Source: Tissierella pigra
GTDB taxonomy: Bacteria; Bacillota; Clostridia; Tissierellales; Tissierellaceae
Direction of reading: 5' to 3'
DNA length: 51,951 nucleotides
Assembly: GCF_009695605.1 (NCBI RefSeq)
Contig: NZ_VUNQ01000025.1
Span: forward strand, 1-51,951
The first letter of the stretch is position 1. Every line of letters begins with the position of its first letter. The translations under genes and the position numbers were made by a program. Shown piece after piece: positions 32,345 to 40,566 of this stretch. The notes beneath the pieces were generated by a model. It was given only the letters and a program-made list of their open reading frames with translations. It was not told where the DNA came from and made no database searches.

Positions 32345-33220
32345 ATGCTATTTAATTTAAAGAAAAAAATAGATATTCCTAATAATGAGTCTGATTTTTT
32401 AAAAGATTATCACGACCTATGGAGAAAAGATTTAAAGGAAAGAAATGAAAATTTCTTTATGCTATATAAAGATTTCTCTAACTTTCTACCTGAATTAAGT
32501 ACAGGTGCCTTAAAACTTTACTTATTTTATGGTTTTAATGCTAAAAATGAAACAGGTGAATCCTGGTATTCCATAGATACAATATCAGAAAAACTAGCTA
32601 CTACCCCAAGAAGTATTAATACTTGGAATTCAGAATTAGAAAAGTTAGGCTTAATTTATAGATCATCTGAAAATAAGAGCAGTAAAACTACTTTTTTAAT
32701 TCCCTATACAGATCAAATTATATTTTCTGATTTAAGTGTTAGCAATTTTATGACAGATTATCTTAAAAATGAAAATATAAAGAAATTTATGGGTGAAATA
32801 AATCAAATATACCATTTTTTTCAATGGAGAAAAAACCTAGATTCATCTGATACAGATAAATATAATAAACCTCTAAATTTACTTTCAATTGAACTATCTA
32901 AGGAATATGATTTCAATAGCTCTGAAAAATATGTAAAAAAGACATATATGATTTTCAATCTTGAAAATTATAATCAATTTGAAGGTTCAATAGAAGAAAA
33001 ATATATGAGTGAATCTACCCCTATATTTATTTTTGATAATGTATACAATAATGATTTACTAGATAACTTTTCAATAAAAGGAATTGTTGTAAATACAAAG
33101 TTTGATTTATTTGATAAGAAGAAATTATTCTCTATCCTAAATGAATTAGATGAAACAACAGATTTCACATATTATCCTAAAGCAATAATGAATAGTAAAA
33201 ACATCATATCTACTGAGTAA
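32345..33220 (+). CDS. Helix-turn-helix protein upstream of a TenpN-like toxin
   Basis: A 291-aa protein. Residues 50-107 (LSTGALKLYLFYGFNAKNET, then WYSIDTISEKLATTPRSINT and ELEKLGLIYR) form a winged helix of the kind found in plasmid replication and DnaD-like proteins. The remaining ~185 residues have no named domain. The ribosome site CAGGAGG precedes the ATG. The toxin-like gene follows after 19 bp, so the two are one operon. It may be a replication-linked regulator or the repressor of the toxin operon. Confidence 0.75.
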   Translation: MLFNLKKKIDIPNNESDFLKDYHDLWRKDLKERNENFFMLYKDFSNFLPELSTGALKLYLFYGFNAKNETGESWYSIDTISEKLATTPRSINTWNSELEKLGLIYRSSENKSSKTTFLIPYTDQIIFSDLSVSNFMTDYLKNENIKKFMGEINQIYHFFQWRKNLDSSDTDKYNKPLNLLSIELSKEYDFNSSEKYVKKTYMIFNLENYNQFEGSIEEKYMSESTPIFIFDNVYNNDLLDNFSIKGIVVNTKFDLFDKKKLFSILNELDETTDFTYYPKAIMNSKNIISTE

Positions 33221-33239
33221 AAATCAAGGAGGTGGCAGC

Positions 33240-33719
33240 TTGTCTATATCCAATTATAAACTTGTTTTCATTAAAAACGAATATTTTGAAGATTATCCTG
33301 AATTAAAAGAAATATTAAAGTCTCATAAAAAAGATGAATCTAACAGAATTTATTTTTTCTTAAATATTCAATATAAAAATAACAATATCTTTATTCCATT
33401 AAGAAGTGAAATTGACTTAACTCGCTCTATAGGAACAATAGGCTTTCCTATACCAGGTGAAAAAAGACCTAATGCAGGCTTAGATTATAGGAAAATATTA
33501 ATAATAAATGACATAAGTTATATAGAATTTCCTCCTCATAACATAATTCCACGCTCACAGGAAAAGTTAATAATTCAAAGTATTAATACCATACAATCAC
33601 AAGTTATTGACTATATTAAAGGTTATGAGAAGTCATTTTTAAAAAATCGTACCACAAAAGATAAGAAATATAAATTTTCTTCCCTTTGTAATTACCATAA
33701 GGAATTAGAATTAGTATGA
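33240..33719 (+). CDS. TenpN-like type III toxin (ToxN/AbiQ-related endoribonuclease)
   Basis: A 159-aa protein matching, from memory, the conserved blocks of TenpN-type toxins: FIPLRS at residues 51-56, AGLDYRKILIIND with YI at 79-95, and the C-terminal YKFSSLCNYHKEL at 144-156. The family cuts cellular RNA and is held inactive by pseudoknot repeats of its RNA antitoxin. TTG at 33240 is the start, 7 bases after AAGGAGG. Unusually, no repeats lie directly upstream; that place is taken by the HTH gene. The nearest candidate antitoxin is the minus-strand RNA at 31872-32019. A plus-strand terminator at 33860 closes the operon. Confidence 0.7.
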   Translation: MSISNYKLVFIKNEYFEDYPELKEILKSHKKDESNRIYFFLNIQYKNNNIFIPLRSEIDLTRSIGTIGFPIPGEKRPNAGLDYRKILIINDISYIEFPPHNIIPRSQEKLIIQSINTIQSQVIDYIKGYEKSFLKNRTTKDKKYKFSSLCNYHKELELV

Positions 33720-33859
33720 TTTCATTCCCTATAGTACTTTTATTCTGGAATTATAAATCTTCTTGTTAAAGAAAATAATCTAATATATAATATAATTAGC
33801 AGATTGACCTTGTGTTCCGTGTGAGCCAAGGCTTTTATTTTCTATAAAATATTACTCTG

Positions 33860-33901
33860 AGTATAACTTTGTATCTATAAAGATGGAGTTATACTTTTTT
33901 A
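33860..33901 (+). terminator. Rho-independent terminator after the TenpN-like gene
   Basis: AGTATAACT (33860-33868) pairs perfectly with AGTTATACT (33887-33895) and is followed by a run of T. The remaining gene-free DNA of 33720-34106 is AT-rich, with many TTTATTAATTATAAT-type words (34019-34080), and has no gene I can support. Confidence 0.85.
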
Positions 33902-34106
33902 TTATAATAAAGTTTCAACGAGACGAAATATGTGCTTGCAACTTTTTTAGCTACGGAACAAATAAACTACTAATTTCAGAAGTACGAGTCATATTCTCAC
34001 TTAGCTATAATTAAAATTATAATATTCATTAGTTGTTCAATTTATTAATTATAATATTATTAAATTATAATCTTTTTAATAATTATCTTTTTAATTAAAT
34101 ATAAAT

Positions 34107-34496
34107 TTATTCTTTGTTCCTCCATCTTGTATATTCATCAATTTGTTCATTTTTTATTGTATGAATACAATTTATATTGCTCATAGGTACTAAAATACAC
34201 CCATCTCCCATATCTGGACCTGCTATATAAAAAGATATTCCTATATCACCTATGTGTGATATATCGATAGATCCTTTATTATCAGTAAAATTATTATATT
34301 CTAGCATTTTGAAAATAAAGGGTTTTTCTTTGAATTCAATAATATATATATCATCTAATTTATAATAGTTAATATTATCATCTTTATATTTATCATGGCC
34401 AATACCTGTATTCATTAAATATTCTATTGTTTCTTTTGCTAGTCTTTCATCACTAAAAGACAACCTACACTCTATACTATTTTCCAACCCTATCAT
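34107..34496 (-). CDS. Hypothetical protein downstream of the Rep-like gene
   Basis: A 129-aa soluble protein (MIGLENSIECRLSFSDERLA...) with mixed alpha/beta character and no named motif. It lies 19 bp after the Rep-like gene in the same direction and is probably cotranscribed. The composition matches the surrounding plasmid genes. Nothing in the sequence indicates a function. Confidence 0.65.
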   Translation of the reverse strand: MIGLENSIECRLSFSDERLAKETIEYLMNTGIGHDKYKDDNINYYKLDDIYIIEFKEKPFIFKMLEYNNFTDNKGSIDISHIGDIGISFYIAGPDMGDGCILVPMSNINCIHTIKNEQIDEYTRWRNKE

Positions 34497-34515
34497 CCCC
34501 TTTAAATACTATCTT

Positions 34516-35985
34516 TTAAATATCTTTTATCATCCTATTTAGATTTACTGCAAACTCAATCTTATAATCTTTAAGATACTGAATCATACAAGACTTTAAA
34601 TGATTTTCATAAGATAAAATTTCATACCCTTCTGATATCTGAATATATTTTTCGACAAAAGATTCCATAAAATAAGTTAAAGAAAGTATATTTTCTGGCT
34701 CTATTATATTATTAAGCATATCAAGAATCTTTGAATAGCTTAATTTGCTACCTTTGTAATATGTATAATCCCTATTTGTAAGCATATCAACTAAACATTC
34801 AATAGATGTATTATAAATATTTTGCTGAGTATCTTCTGTATAAATATTTTTGTAATATTCATATTGAGTTAAATGTCTTAATGTTTTTCTCATAAGATTT
34901 TCATCTTTAGCATATTTATAGGGTATACCATTACTTTCTTTAATATCTTTTTCAATTTCTTCTGTAGTTATTTCTATTTCGTTCTTTCCTTCATTTTCTT
35001 CATCCTTGTTTTTATTGAAGGAAGGAATGATTATATTAAAACTGTTACTATTAAAACTGTTACTATTAGCGTCCGTATTCTCCATGTGCTTATTTTCCGT
35101 GTCTTCTTCATCCATGTCACAGAATTTAGGGTTCGGTATTTTTATTTCTATATTTTTATCCATGTCGCAATTTTTAGGGTTCGACAACAAGTCAGTATTT
35201 GCAACAATTCCATCCATGTCCTTATTTTTAGGGTTCGGTGTTTCTAAGTTATGATTACTGTTTTCTTTTATATTTTCATCTTTAACTGTTTCTTTATTTT
35301 TTTTATCCTCTACAAGTAATTCATCTGGGTTATCTACTAAAAAGTAATCATTTACAGAAAAGCTTCCATTAACTTTTCTTTGTTTTGTTGTTAAATAATT
35401 ACAGTCAATTAATTGTCTATAGTGAACATAATAAGTACTTTCATTTATTCCTAAATGAAATAATATATTTTGTTTCTTTGGAAATGATGAATTACCACTT
35501 CCTGTATAAGAAGCAAAGTAAGCATATATACCTTTTGCCTTAACGCTAAGCCTTTGATCCATAAGCACAGCTTTTGGAATCATCCCATAGCCCAGTGATT
35601 TAATTCCTGAAAATCGTACTCTTTCATTAGTTATATTAAAATTATCAATAACATCACTAATATTAGGTGGATTTGAAACTAAAATATAAACATTTTTAGC
35701 AAAGTATCCATCTTCTGTTTTATTTTTTTCGACTTTAATATATCCATGCTCTAATAATTGATTGTAATGGACATAATAGGCGTTTTTTGAGATTTTTAAG
35801 CTTTCAAGGATATAATCCCTGCCTGGAAAGGAACTTGTCCCATTTCCAGCATGAGAGGCGAAGAAAGCATATATTGCTTTAGCCTCTAGAGAAATATTTC
35901 TATCAAACATTATCAGTTTTGGTATAATTCCAAAACCTTTAAAATTTACTCCTTCAACTTTTAATAAATTTACGAATTTTTCCAT
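34516..35985 (-). CDS. Rep-like protein with duplicated winged-helix domains
   Basis: A 489-aa protein built of two homologous winged-helix domains: residues ~16-85 (GFGIIPKLIMFDRNISLEAK, KNAYYVHYNQLLEHGYIKVE) and ~132-205 (GYGMIPKAVLMDQRLSVKAK, ESTYYVHYRQLIDCNYL). A low-complexity linker contains three copies of a N-P-K-x-x-D-M-D motif. A helical C-terminal domain (~350-489) resembles DUF6017-type regions of Firmicute plasmid proteins. It is the best candidate for the replication initiator, but no catalytic motif exists to prove it. The ATG at 35985 follows GGAG by 11 bases; a GTG at 35997 would sit within that site. Confidence 0.75.
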   Translation of the reverse strand: MEKFVNLLKVEGVNFKGFGIIPKLIMFDRNISLEAKAIYAFFASHAGNGTSSFPGRDYILESLKISKNAYYVHYNQLLEHGYIKVEKNKTEDGYFAKNVYILVSNPPNISDVIDNFNITNERVRFSGIKSLGYGMIPKAVLMDQRLSVKAKGIYAYFASYTGSGNSSFPKKQNILFHLGINESTYYVHYRQLIDCNYLTTKQRKVNGSFSVNDYFLVDNPDELLVEDKKNKETVKDENIKENSNHNLETPNPKNKDMDGIVANTDLLSNPKNCDMDKNIEIKIPNPKFCDMDEEDTENKHMENTDANSNSFNSNSFNIIIPSFNKNKDEENEGKNEIEITTEEIEKDIKESNGIPYKYAKDENLMRKTLRHLTQYEYYKNIYTEDTQQNIYNTSIECLVDMLTNRDYTYYKGSKLSYSKILDMLNNIIEPENILSLTYFMESFVEKYIQISEGYEILSYENHLKSCMIQYLKDYKIEFAVNLNRMIKDI

Positions 35986-36031
35986 TACTAAGATCACTCC
36001 TTTTCCTTTGTCTTAGCCTATATACAAAAAT

Positions 36032-36067
36032 AGCCTATTTAGTATATATAAAGATACTAAATAGGCT
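36032..36067. promoter_or_regulatory. Perfect 14-bp inverted repeat in the rep leader
   Basis: AGCCTATTTAGTAT (36032-36045) and its exact inverse (36054-36067) flank an 8-base loop, 47 bp upstream of the Rep-like start codon. It could be an operator bound by Rep, or an attenuator hairpin in its leader. No T run follows on the minus strand. Confidence 0.6.
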
Positions 36068-36100
36068 TGAAATTTTATCTTAATATGATATTATAGTTAT

Positions 36101-36222
36101 ATAACTAAATAAAACTATAATAAAAGATAAGTTCTCACTTATTTAGGTATCGGGGCTAATGGTTACCTTTATAAGAATTTAAAAATACGCCAATATTTTT
36201 AAATCCTCGGGGGACTTTTTTT
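36101..36222 (+). ncRNA. Structured plus-strand RNA antisense to the rep leader
   Basis: TTGAAA (36067-36072), a 16-bp gap and TATTAT suggest a plus-strand start near 36100. From 36130 the sequence can fold into a closed three-way form: an outer stem AGTTCTC (36130-36136) with GGGGACT (36210-36216), a small hairpin GGTA/TACC (36146-36167), and an 11-bp hairpin ATTTAAAAATA with its inverse (36177-36204), followed by seven T. There is no reading frame of note. It runs opposite to the leader of the Rep-like gene, as copy-number control RNAs do. I do not recognise a known riboswitch class. Confidence 0.55.
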
Positions 36223-36272
36223 ATTAAATAAAGTGTATCACTTATACATTTTATAAGCAATATGCTAATTTT

Positions 36273-36309
36273 AGAGTAGTCTTCCTTTTTGGAAGGCTAT
36301 TCTTTTTTT
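36273..36309 (+). terminator. Second plus-strand terminator before the transfer operon
   Basis: AGAGTAGTCTTCC (36273-36285) pairs with GGAAGGCTATTCT (36291-36303), with two G-U pairs, around a T5 loop, and is followed by a T run. It comes 50 bp after the first terminator with no gene between, so this stretch is insulated twice from the transfer operon. Confidence 0.8.
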
Positions 36310-36648
36310 AATTTTTGCCTAATAATTATAGTTATTTAATTTATTATAATTAATATTATTTAATTTATATATTATATACTGTATTAATTTATTGATTTCA
36401 AGTAATTGGTAATAAATGTTGGAAATCTGTGATTTAAAAAATAATTTTAAAACACTAACATTATTTAATTATAAAATTATTTAATTTATTAATTATAAGT
36501 ATATAATATTTTTTAATTATGTCAATAAATTTTATATTAATGGGTATATTTATGTAAATAAAATAAATAAAAATATTTTTAAAAAAAATAAATTATTGCT
36601 AATTTCATCAAAAGTTGATGCCTAAAAATCATTTAGATAAATTTTAAA
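36310..36648. other. AT-rich repeat region, candidate replication origin
   Basis: Almost pure A/T DNA with repeated words TTATTTAATTTATTA and TTATTTAATTATAA (near 36332, 36357, 36464 and 36482). No gene is visible. Location between rep and the transfer operon and the ease of melting make it a candidate origin or protein-binding region. Similar words occur in other intergenic gaps of this plasmid, so the motif is not unique to this site. Confidence 0.4.
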
Positions 36649-36676
36649 TTGAAGTATTATCTTACAAATATATAAA
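36649..36676 (+). promoter_or_regulatory. Promoter of the transfer operon
   Basis: TTGAAG (36649-36654), a 16-bp spacer and TATAAA (36671-36676) lie 31 bp before the PcfB-like start codon, in front of a strong ribosome site AAGGAGG. It is the first promoter-like sequence after the two terminators and before the long plus-strand operon. Confidence 0.6.
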
Positions 36677-36706
36677 TTGTAGGTTAAATACAAGGAGGGA
36701 TCTGTT

Positions 36707-37171
36707 ATGTTTTCTGATGAGTTGAGCAAAAAAACTATTTACATATCTGTTACTGGAGTCCAGGGAACTTTAAATATTATTGAAGCTGCTATGAAATATT
36801 ATTTAAATTCTACCAGTAATTCTTTAAGAGGAAGAATGAGTTTAAGAGAATTAAATAAACAAAATCTACAGCTTAAGGATATTCCTTTATATTCTAAAGA
36901 TCTTAAGGGAATGGAGAAGGAATTAAAAAGGTATGGGGTAGATTATGCTATAAAAAAAGACGTATCACAAAAAGACACTTATAAGGTTTTTTTCAAAGCC
37001 AAAGACATTTCATCCATAGAACTTGCCCTAAAGAATTACACATCAAAAGAATTTTCGCAAAACAAAAAAATGAATATTAAAGACATAATATTAAAATATA
37101 AGGAAAAATCAAAAGAGATAAATAAGGATATTAAAGAAAAGAATCTAACTCGTGATATTGAAGGGAGATAG
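36707..37171 (+). CDS. PcfB-like protein (DUF3801)
   Basis: A 154-aa DUF3801 protein. The N-terminal region (VTGVQGTLNIIEAAMKYYLN, LKDIPLYSKDLKGMEKELKR) and the YAIKKD strand are characteristic. PcfB of Enterococcus pCF10 is a relaxosome adaptor encoded just before the coupling protein, as here (gap of 3 bp). The last ~27 residues (LKYKEKSKEINKDIKEKN, ending DIEGR) resemble the tails of RadC-like, ArdC-like and LPD-like proteins on the same plasmid. Confidence 0.88.
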   Translation: MFSDELSKKTIYISVTGVQGTLNIIEAAMKYYLNSTSNSLRGRMSLRELNKQNLQLKDIPLYSKDLKGMEKELKRYGVDYAIKKDVSQKDTYKVFFKAKDISSIELALKNYTSKEFSQNKKMNIKDIILKYKEKSKEINKDIKEKNLTRDIEGR

Positions 37172-37174
37172 ATT

Positions 37175-38932
37175 ATGAAAAGTAATAGGAGTAAACTTAT
37201 TTTCAGTTTAATTATATCTTTTTTCGCCTTTTATATTTTCAATAGATCAGCAGGTCTTTATCAGAGTTTTTTAAACCTTGACGAAAACTTTCTATCAAAG
37301 ATACTTCTAACAATAGACAAATTACCTAATGAAATTAAAATTAACTTTTTTAAAATTTATTTAGATAAGTATTCTATTATTTCAGGGATTATAGGAATTA
37401 TGATAATATCTTTAATTTATCTTTATAATACCTTTGGAAGGAATAATTATTTAGTTGGAACGGAACATGGTTCAGCTAAGTGGGGAACAGAAAAGGATAT
37501 AAAACCTTTTATTGATAAAATAGAAGAGAAAAATATCATCCTTACAAAGACTGAAGGCCTATCTTTAGATACTAGGAATACCTTAAGAAATAATAATGTA
37601 TTGGTTATTGGAGGGTCTGGTTCTGGGAAAACAAGGTTTTTTGTTAAACCTAATTTAATGCAAAAACATACTTCTTATGTAATTACGGATCCTAAAGGTT
37701 CACTGATTAAAGAAACAGGAAAAATGCTAGAGGATGCAGGGTATAAGATTAAGATTTTTAATTTAATAGATATGGATAAAAGTGATAAATATAATTTCTT
37801 TTCATACTTAAGGGATGAAAAGGATGTTTTAAAATTAGTAAATAATCTTATTACTAATACTAATTCACCATATTCAAAGACATCTGGGGACTTCTGGGAG
37901 AAAGCCGAAACAGCACTTCTACAAGCCCTTTTTTCATATATTCTTTTTGAAACTAGAGAAGAGGACAAGCATATTGGTTCAGTAATGGAACTCTTAAGAC
38001 TGGCAGAAGTAAGGGAAGATAATGAGGATTTTAAATCTCCACTTGATTTATTGTTTGAAGATCTAAAAGAAGAAAATCCAAATAACTTTGCTTCTAAACA
38101 ATACGATTTATTTAAATTAGGGGCAGGAAAAACATCAAAGAGTATTTTAGTATCAGTAGGAGTTAGGCTATCAGCTTTTAATATTCCAGCAGTTACAGAA
38201 CTTTTATCAGAAGATACCTTAGAAATGGATACTTTAGGAGATGAGAAAACAGCTTTATTTGTAATTCTTCCAGATACTGATAAAACCTTTAATTTTATAT
38301 CAGCAATAATGTATCAGCAGTTATTTGATACCTTGTTTTTAAAAGCAGAGAAGGAATACGGTGGAAGATTACCTTTTCATGTAAGATTTTTACTAGATGA
38401 ATTTGCAAATATAGGGCAGATTCCTAATTTTGAAACCTATATAGCTACCATGAGAAGTAGAGAAGTATCTGTAAGTGTAATTTTGCAAAATATTGCTCAG
38501 CTTAAATCTTTATATAAGGACACCTGGGAAACCATAACTGGTAACTGTGATACCTTGTTATTTTTAGGTGGAAAAGAGCAATCCACTTTAGAATATATAT
38601 CTAAGATGATTGGTAAGACTACCATAGATTTAAGGACAACCAATCAAAGTAAGGGTCAAACTGGAAGTTTTTCTATTAATGAACAGGTACTTGGAAGGGA
38701 GTTGATAACATCATCAGAGGTAGGTTTGCTAAAAACAGATGAATGTATTTTAAGTATAAGGGGGGTAGAGCCATTCTTATCAAAAAAATACGATATAACA
38801 AAACACAAAAACTATAAAGAATTATCAGATTATGATGAAAAAAATATTTATAGAATTAAGGATCCATTAATTAGAAAGTCTGAAAACTTTTTTAGAGATG
38901 TAAAAGAAGTAGAAATAATAGGAGAAATTTAA
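37175..38932 (+). CDS. VirD4/PcfC-type coupling ATPase
   Basis: A 585-aa type IV coupling protein. Two N-terminal membrane helices (residues ~8-28 and ~68-86) anchor a hexameric ATPase. Walker A is GGSGSGKT at 146-153, followed by VITDPKGSL; Walker B is RFLLDEFANIG near 401-411, then LQNIAQLKSLYKD. It selects the relaxase-DNA complex and protein substrates and feeds them to the channel. Adjacent to its adaptor PcfB upstream and the pilin-like gene downstream. Confidence 0.96.
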   Translation: MKSNRSKLIFSLIISFFAFYIFNRSAGLYQSFLNLDENFLSKILLTIDKLPNEIKINFFKIYLDKYSIISGIIGIMIISLIYLYNTFGRNNYLVGTEHGSAKWGTEKDIKPFIDKIEEKNIILTKTEGLSLDTRNTLRNNNVLVIGGSGSGKTRFFVKPNLMQKHTSYVITDPKGSLIKETGKMLEDAGYKIKIFNLIDMDKSDKYNFFSYLRDEKDVLKLVNNLITNTNSPYSKTSGDFWEKAETALLQALFSYILFETREEDKHIGSVMELLRLAEVREDNEDFKSPLDLLFEDLKEENPNNFASKQYDLFKLGAGKTSKSILVSVGVRLSAFNIPAVTELLSEDTLEMDTLGDEKTALFVILPDTDKTFNFISAIMYQQLFDTLFLKAEKEYGGRLPFHVRFLLDEFANIGQIPNFETYIATMRSREVSVSVILQNIAQLKSLYKDTWETITGNCDTLLFLGGKEQSTLEYISKMIGKTTIDLRTTNQSKGQTGSFSINEQVLGRELITSSEVGLLKTDECILSIRGVEPFLSKKYDITKHKNYKELSDYDEKNIYRIKDPLIRKSENFFRDVKEVEIIGEI

Positions 38933-38956
38933 CTTAAAAAAGAAAGGGGAATATTC

Positions 38957-39163
38957 ATGGATTTATTAAATCAAGTTTTAACTTTAATAACTAGATTTGC
39001 TATTATTGGTGGTGGCCTATGGCTAGTTTGGGGTGCTGTTGTTTTAGCAGGAGGATTAAAGGATAAAAATGGACCTGCCTTACAATCTGGTATATGGCAA
39101 ATAGTAGGTGGGGGATTAATAATTGCAGCAGCTGCATTATTCAGTAGTGTAGTTGCTCCATAA
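38957..39163 (+). CDS. Maff2/VirB2-like small membrane protein
   Basis: A 68-aa protein with two hydrophobic helices (ALL of residues ~8-30 and ~46-66) separated by a short polar loop (GGLKDKNGPALQSG). The form and the position between coupling protein and VirB6-like protein match the Maff2 family of Gram-positive conjugation operons, a VirB2-pilin-like subunit of the channel. The ribosome site AAAGGGG precedes the ATG. Confidence 0.85.
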   Translation: MDLLNQVLTLITRFAIIGGGLWLVWGAVVLAGGLKDKNGPALQSGIWQIVGGGLIIAAAALFSSVVAP

Positions 39164-39198
39164 TTATCCCATGACCATGTAGAAAAGAGGTGATTATT

Positions 39199-40023
39199 AT
39201 TACTGATTTTATAATGGATATGATAGAAAGTATATTATCAGGTGTAGGATCTACTGGTATAAATAAGATGGATTTATTAGCAACTCCTGAAACATATAAT
39301 TCAGCTCTATATAATGGAGTAATGTCTATTATGGATAATGCTGTAATGCCTATTGCCTATATTCTTTTAGGTTTGTTATTTATGCTTGAAATTTATAATA
39401 TTACTATTAGAACAGAGGGAATGAATCATTTTGGATTTGAAATAGTATTTAGAACTATGTTTAAAATTGTGTTGATAAAATTAGTAATAGATTCAACTCC
39501 TCTAATAATGAGTGCAATATATGCTATATCCACAGAAATAATAGGTAGTATTAGTAGCATTTTTAGTGGAAGTGGTTCATTAGGTTCACCAGATTTTCAA
39601 ACAATAAGAAATGAGATAGATGAGTTAAAAATTCTTCAACAAACATTAGTAGCTGCACAGGTATTAATAATATGGATAATATATAAATTTTCCATAATTA
39701 TTGTTCAAGTGATTATGATAGGAAGGATGTTTGAAATATATATTCACTTGGCCATAGCTCCTTTACCTTTGGCTACATTACCAAATACTGAACTATCAGT
39801 AGTAGCAAAAAACTTTTTAAAATCCTTTGCAGCTGTATCAATTCAAGGTGTAATAATATTTATAGTATTAGGAATGTACAATGTTATTATAACTAATACT
39901 GTTTCAGTCGGAGGGACAGAATTAACACCACTTTTATTAGAAGCTATGCTCTATTCTTTAGTTTTAGTTGCATCTTTATTTATGACAGGCAGATGGTCTA
40001 AATCAATTACCAATGCTATGTAG
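39199..40023 (+). CDS. VirB6/TrbL-like channel protein, apparent ATT start
   Basis: About 274 aa with five or six membrane helices, matching the VirB6/TrbL-like inner-membrane component found between the pilin and PrgI in Gram-positive transfer operons. Hydrophilic loops (GTGSTGINKMDLLATPETYN and the Ser/Gly-rich IFSGSGSLGS) face opposite sides. GAGG at 39187-39190 is 8 bases before an ATT at 39199, while the only nearby GTG (39190) lies within that ribosome site and the next ATG is at 39214. ATT is therefore the likeliest start; ATG 39214 is the alternative. Confidence 0.85.
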   Translation: MTDFIMDMIESILSGVGSTGINKMDLLATPETYNSALYNGVMSIMDNAVMPIAYILLGLLFMLEIYNITIRTEGMNHFGFEIVFRTMFKIVLIKLVIDSTPLIMSAIYAISTEIIGSISSIFSGSGSLGSPDFQTIRNEIDELKILQQTLVAAQVLIIWIIYKFSIIIVQVIMIGRMFEIYIHLAIAPLPLATLPNTELSVVAKNFLKSFAAVSIQGVIIFIVLGMYNVIITNTVSVGGTELTPLLLEAMLYSLVLVASLFMTGRWSKSITNAM

Positions 40024-40035
40024 GAGGTGATTAAA

Positions 40036-40566
40036 ATTTCCCTTGAAGTTAGAGTACCTAAAGAAATAACGGAATATAAGGAAAAGATACTTTTTGGTTT
40101 ATCTATAAGGCAACTATTTTCATTTATATTTGCAACTCTCATAGGTTTTTTATCCTACTATCTGTCCTTTAAGTTTTTTGGAAAGGATGTTGCCAGCTAT
40201 GTGGTGATTTTAATTACTATGCCTGTTTTTGCCTTTGGATTTTTTAAAAAGGATGGTTTTACTTTTGAAAAATATATGGTAATAATCTTAAGACAAAAGC
40301 TTGGAAATAATAAGAGAATTTATAAAACAGGGTTAAGTATATTAAAAATAGAAGGAAAGGAAGGTGAAATAATTGGTGCTAAAAAAACTTGGAAAAGGAA
40401 AAGAAGAAAAGGAAAGACAAGAGAAGCTAAAGTCTTTGAAATCAGAAAAAAAGACACAAAAAGAAAGGGCAAAGAAATCAAGCGAAAGATTAAGACAGCT
40501 AGAAAACAATACAAAGTTGCAAAACAAAGAATTAAAAAAGAAGCTAAAGAAAAGAAAGTCTCCTAA
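40036..40566 (+). CDS. PrgI-family conjugation protein, apparent ATT start, long overlap with VirB4
   Basis: A 176-aa PrgI-family protein: LEVRVPKEITEYKEKILFGL and SIRQLF at the start, two membrane helices, then FKKDGFTFEKYMVIILRQK. PrgI proteins are small membrane partners of the VirB4 ATPase. AGGAGG at 40022-40027 lies 8 bases before an ATT at 40036, as in the gene before; a GTG at 40027 is inside that site. The last ~60 residues form a Lys/Arg-rich tail absent from typical PrgI proteins and encoded on the same DNA as the VirB4 N terminus in another frame. Confidence 0.88.
   Translation: MSLEVRVPKEITEYKEKILFGLSIRQLFSFIFATLIGFLSYYLSFKFFGKDVASYVVILITMPVFAFGFFKKDGFTFEKYMVIILRQKLGNNKRIYKTGLSILKIEGKEGEIIGAKKTWKRKRRKGKTREAKVFEIRKKDTKRKGKEIKRKIKTARKQYKVAKQRIKKEAKEKKVS

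Noticed and set aside
36130-36222. A known riboswitch class for the structured plus-strand RNA
   Set aside because: No conserved core of any class I know could be matched, and no coding gene follows before the terminator.
40027-40029. GTG at 40027 (and GTG at 39190) as start codons
   Set aside because: Both lie inside the GAGG-type ribosome site; the ATT codons 9 bases further have ideal spacing, although direct proof is lacking.
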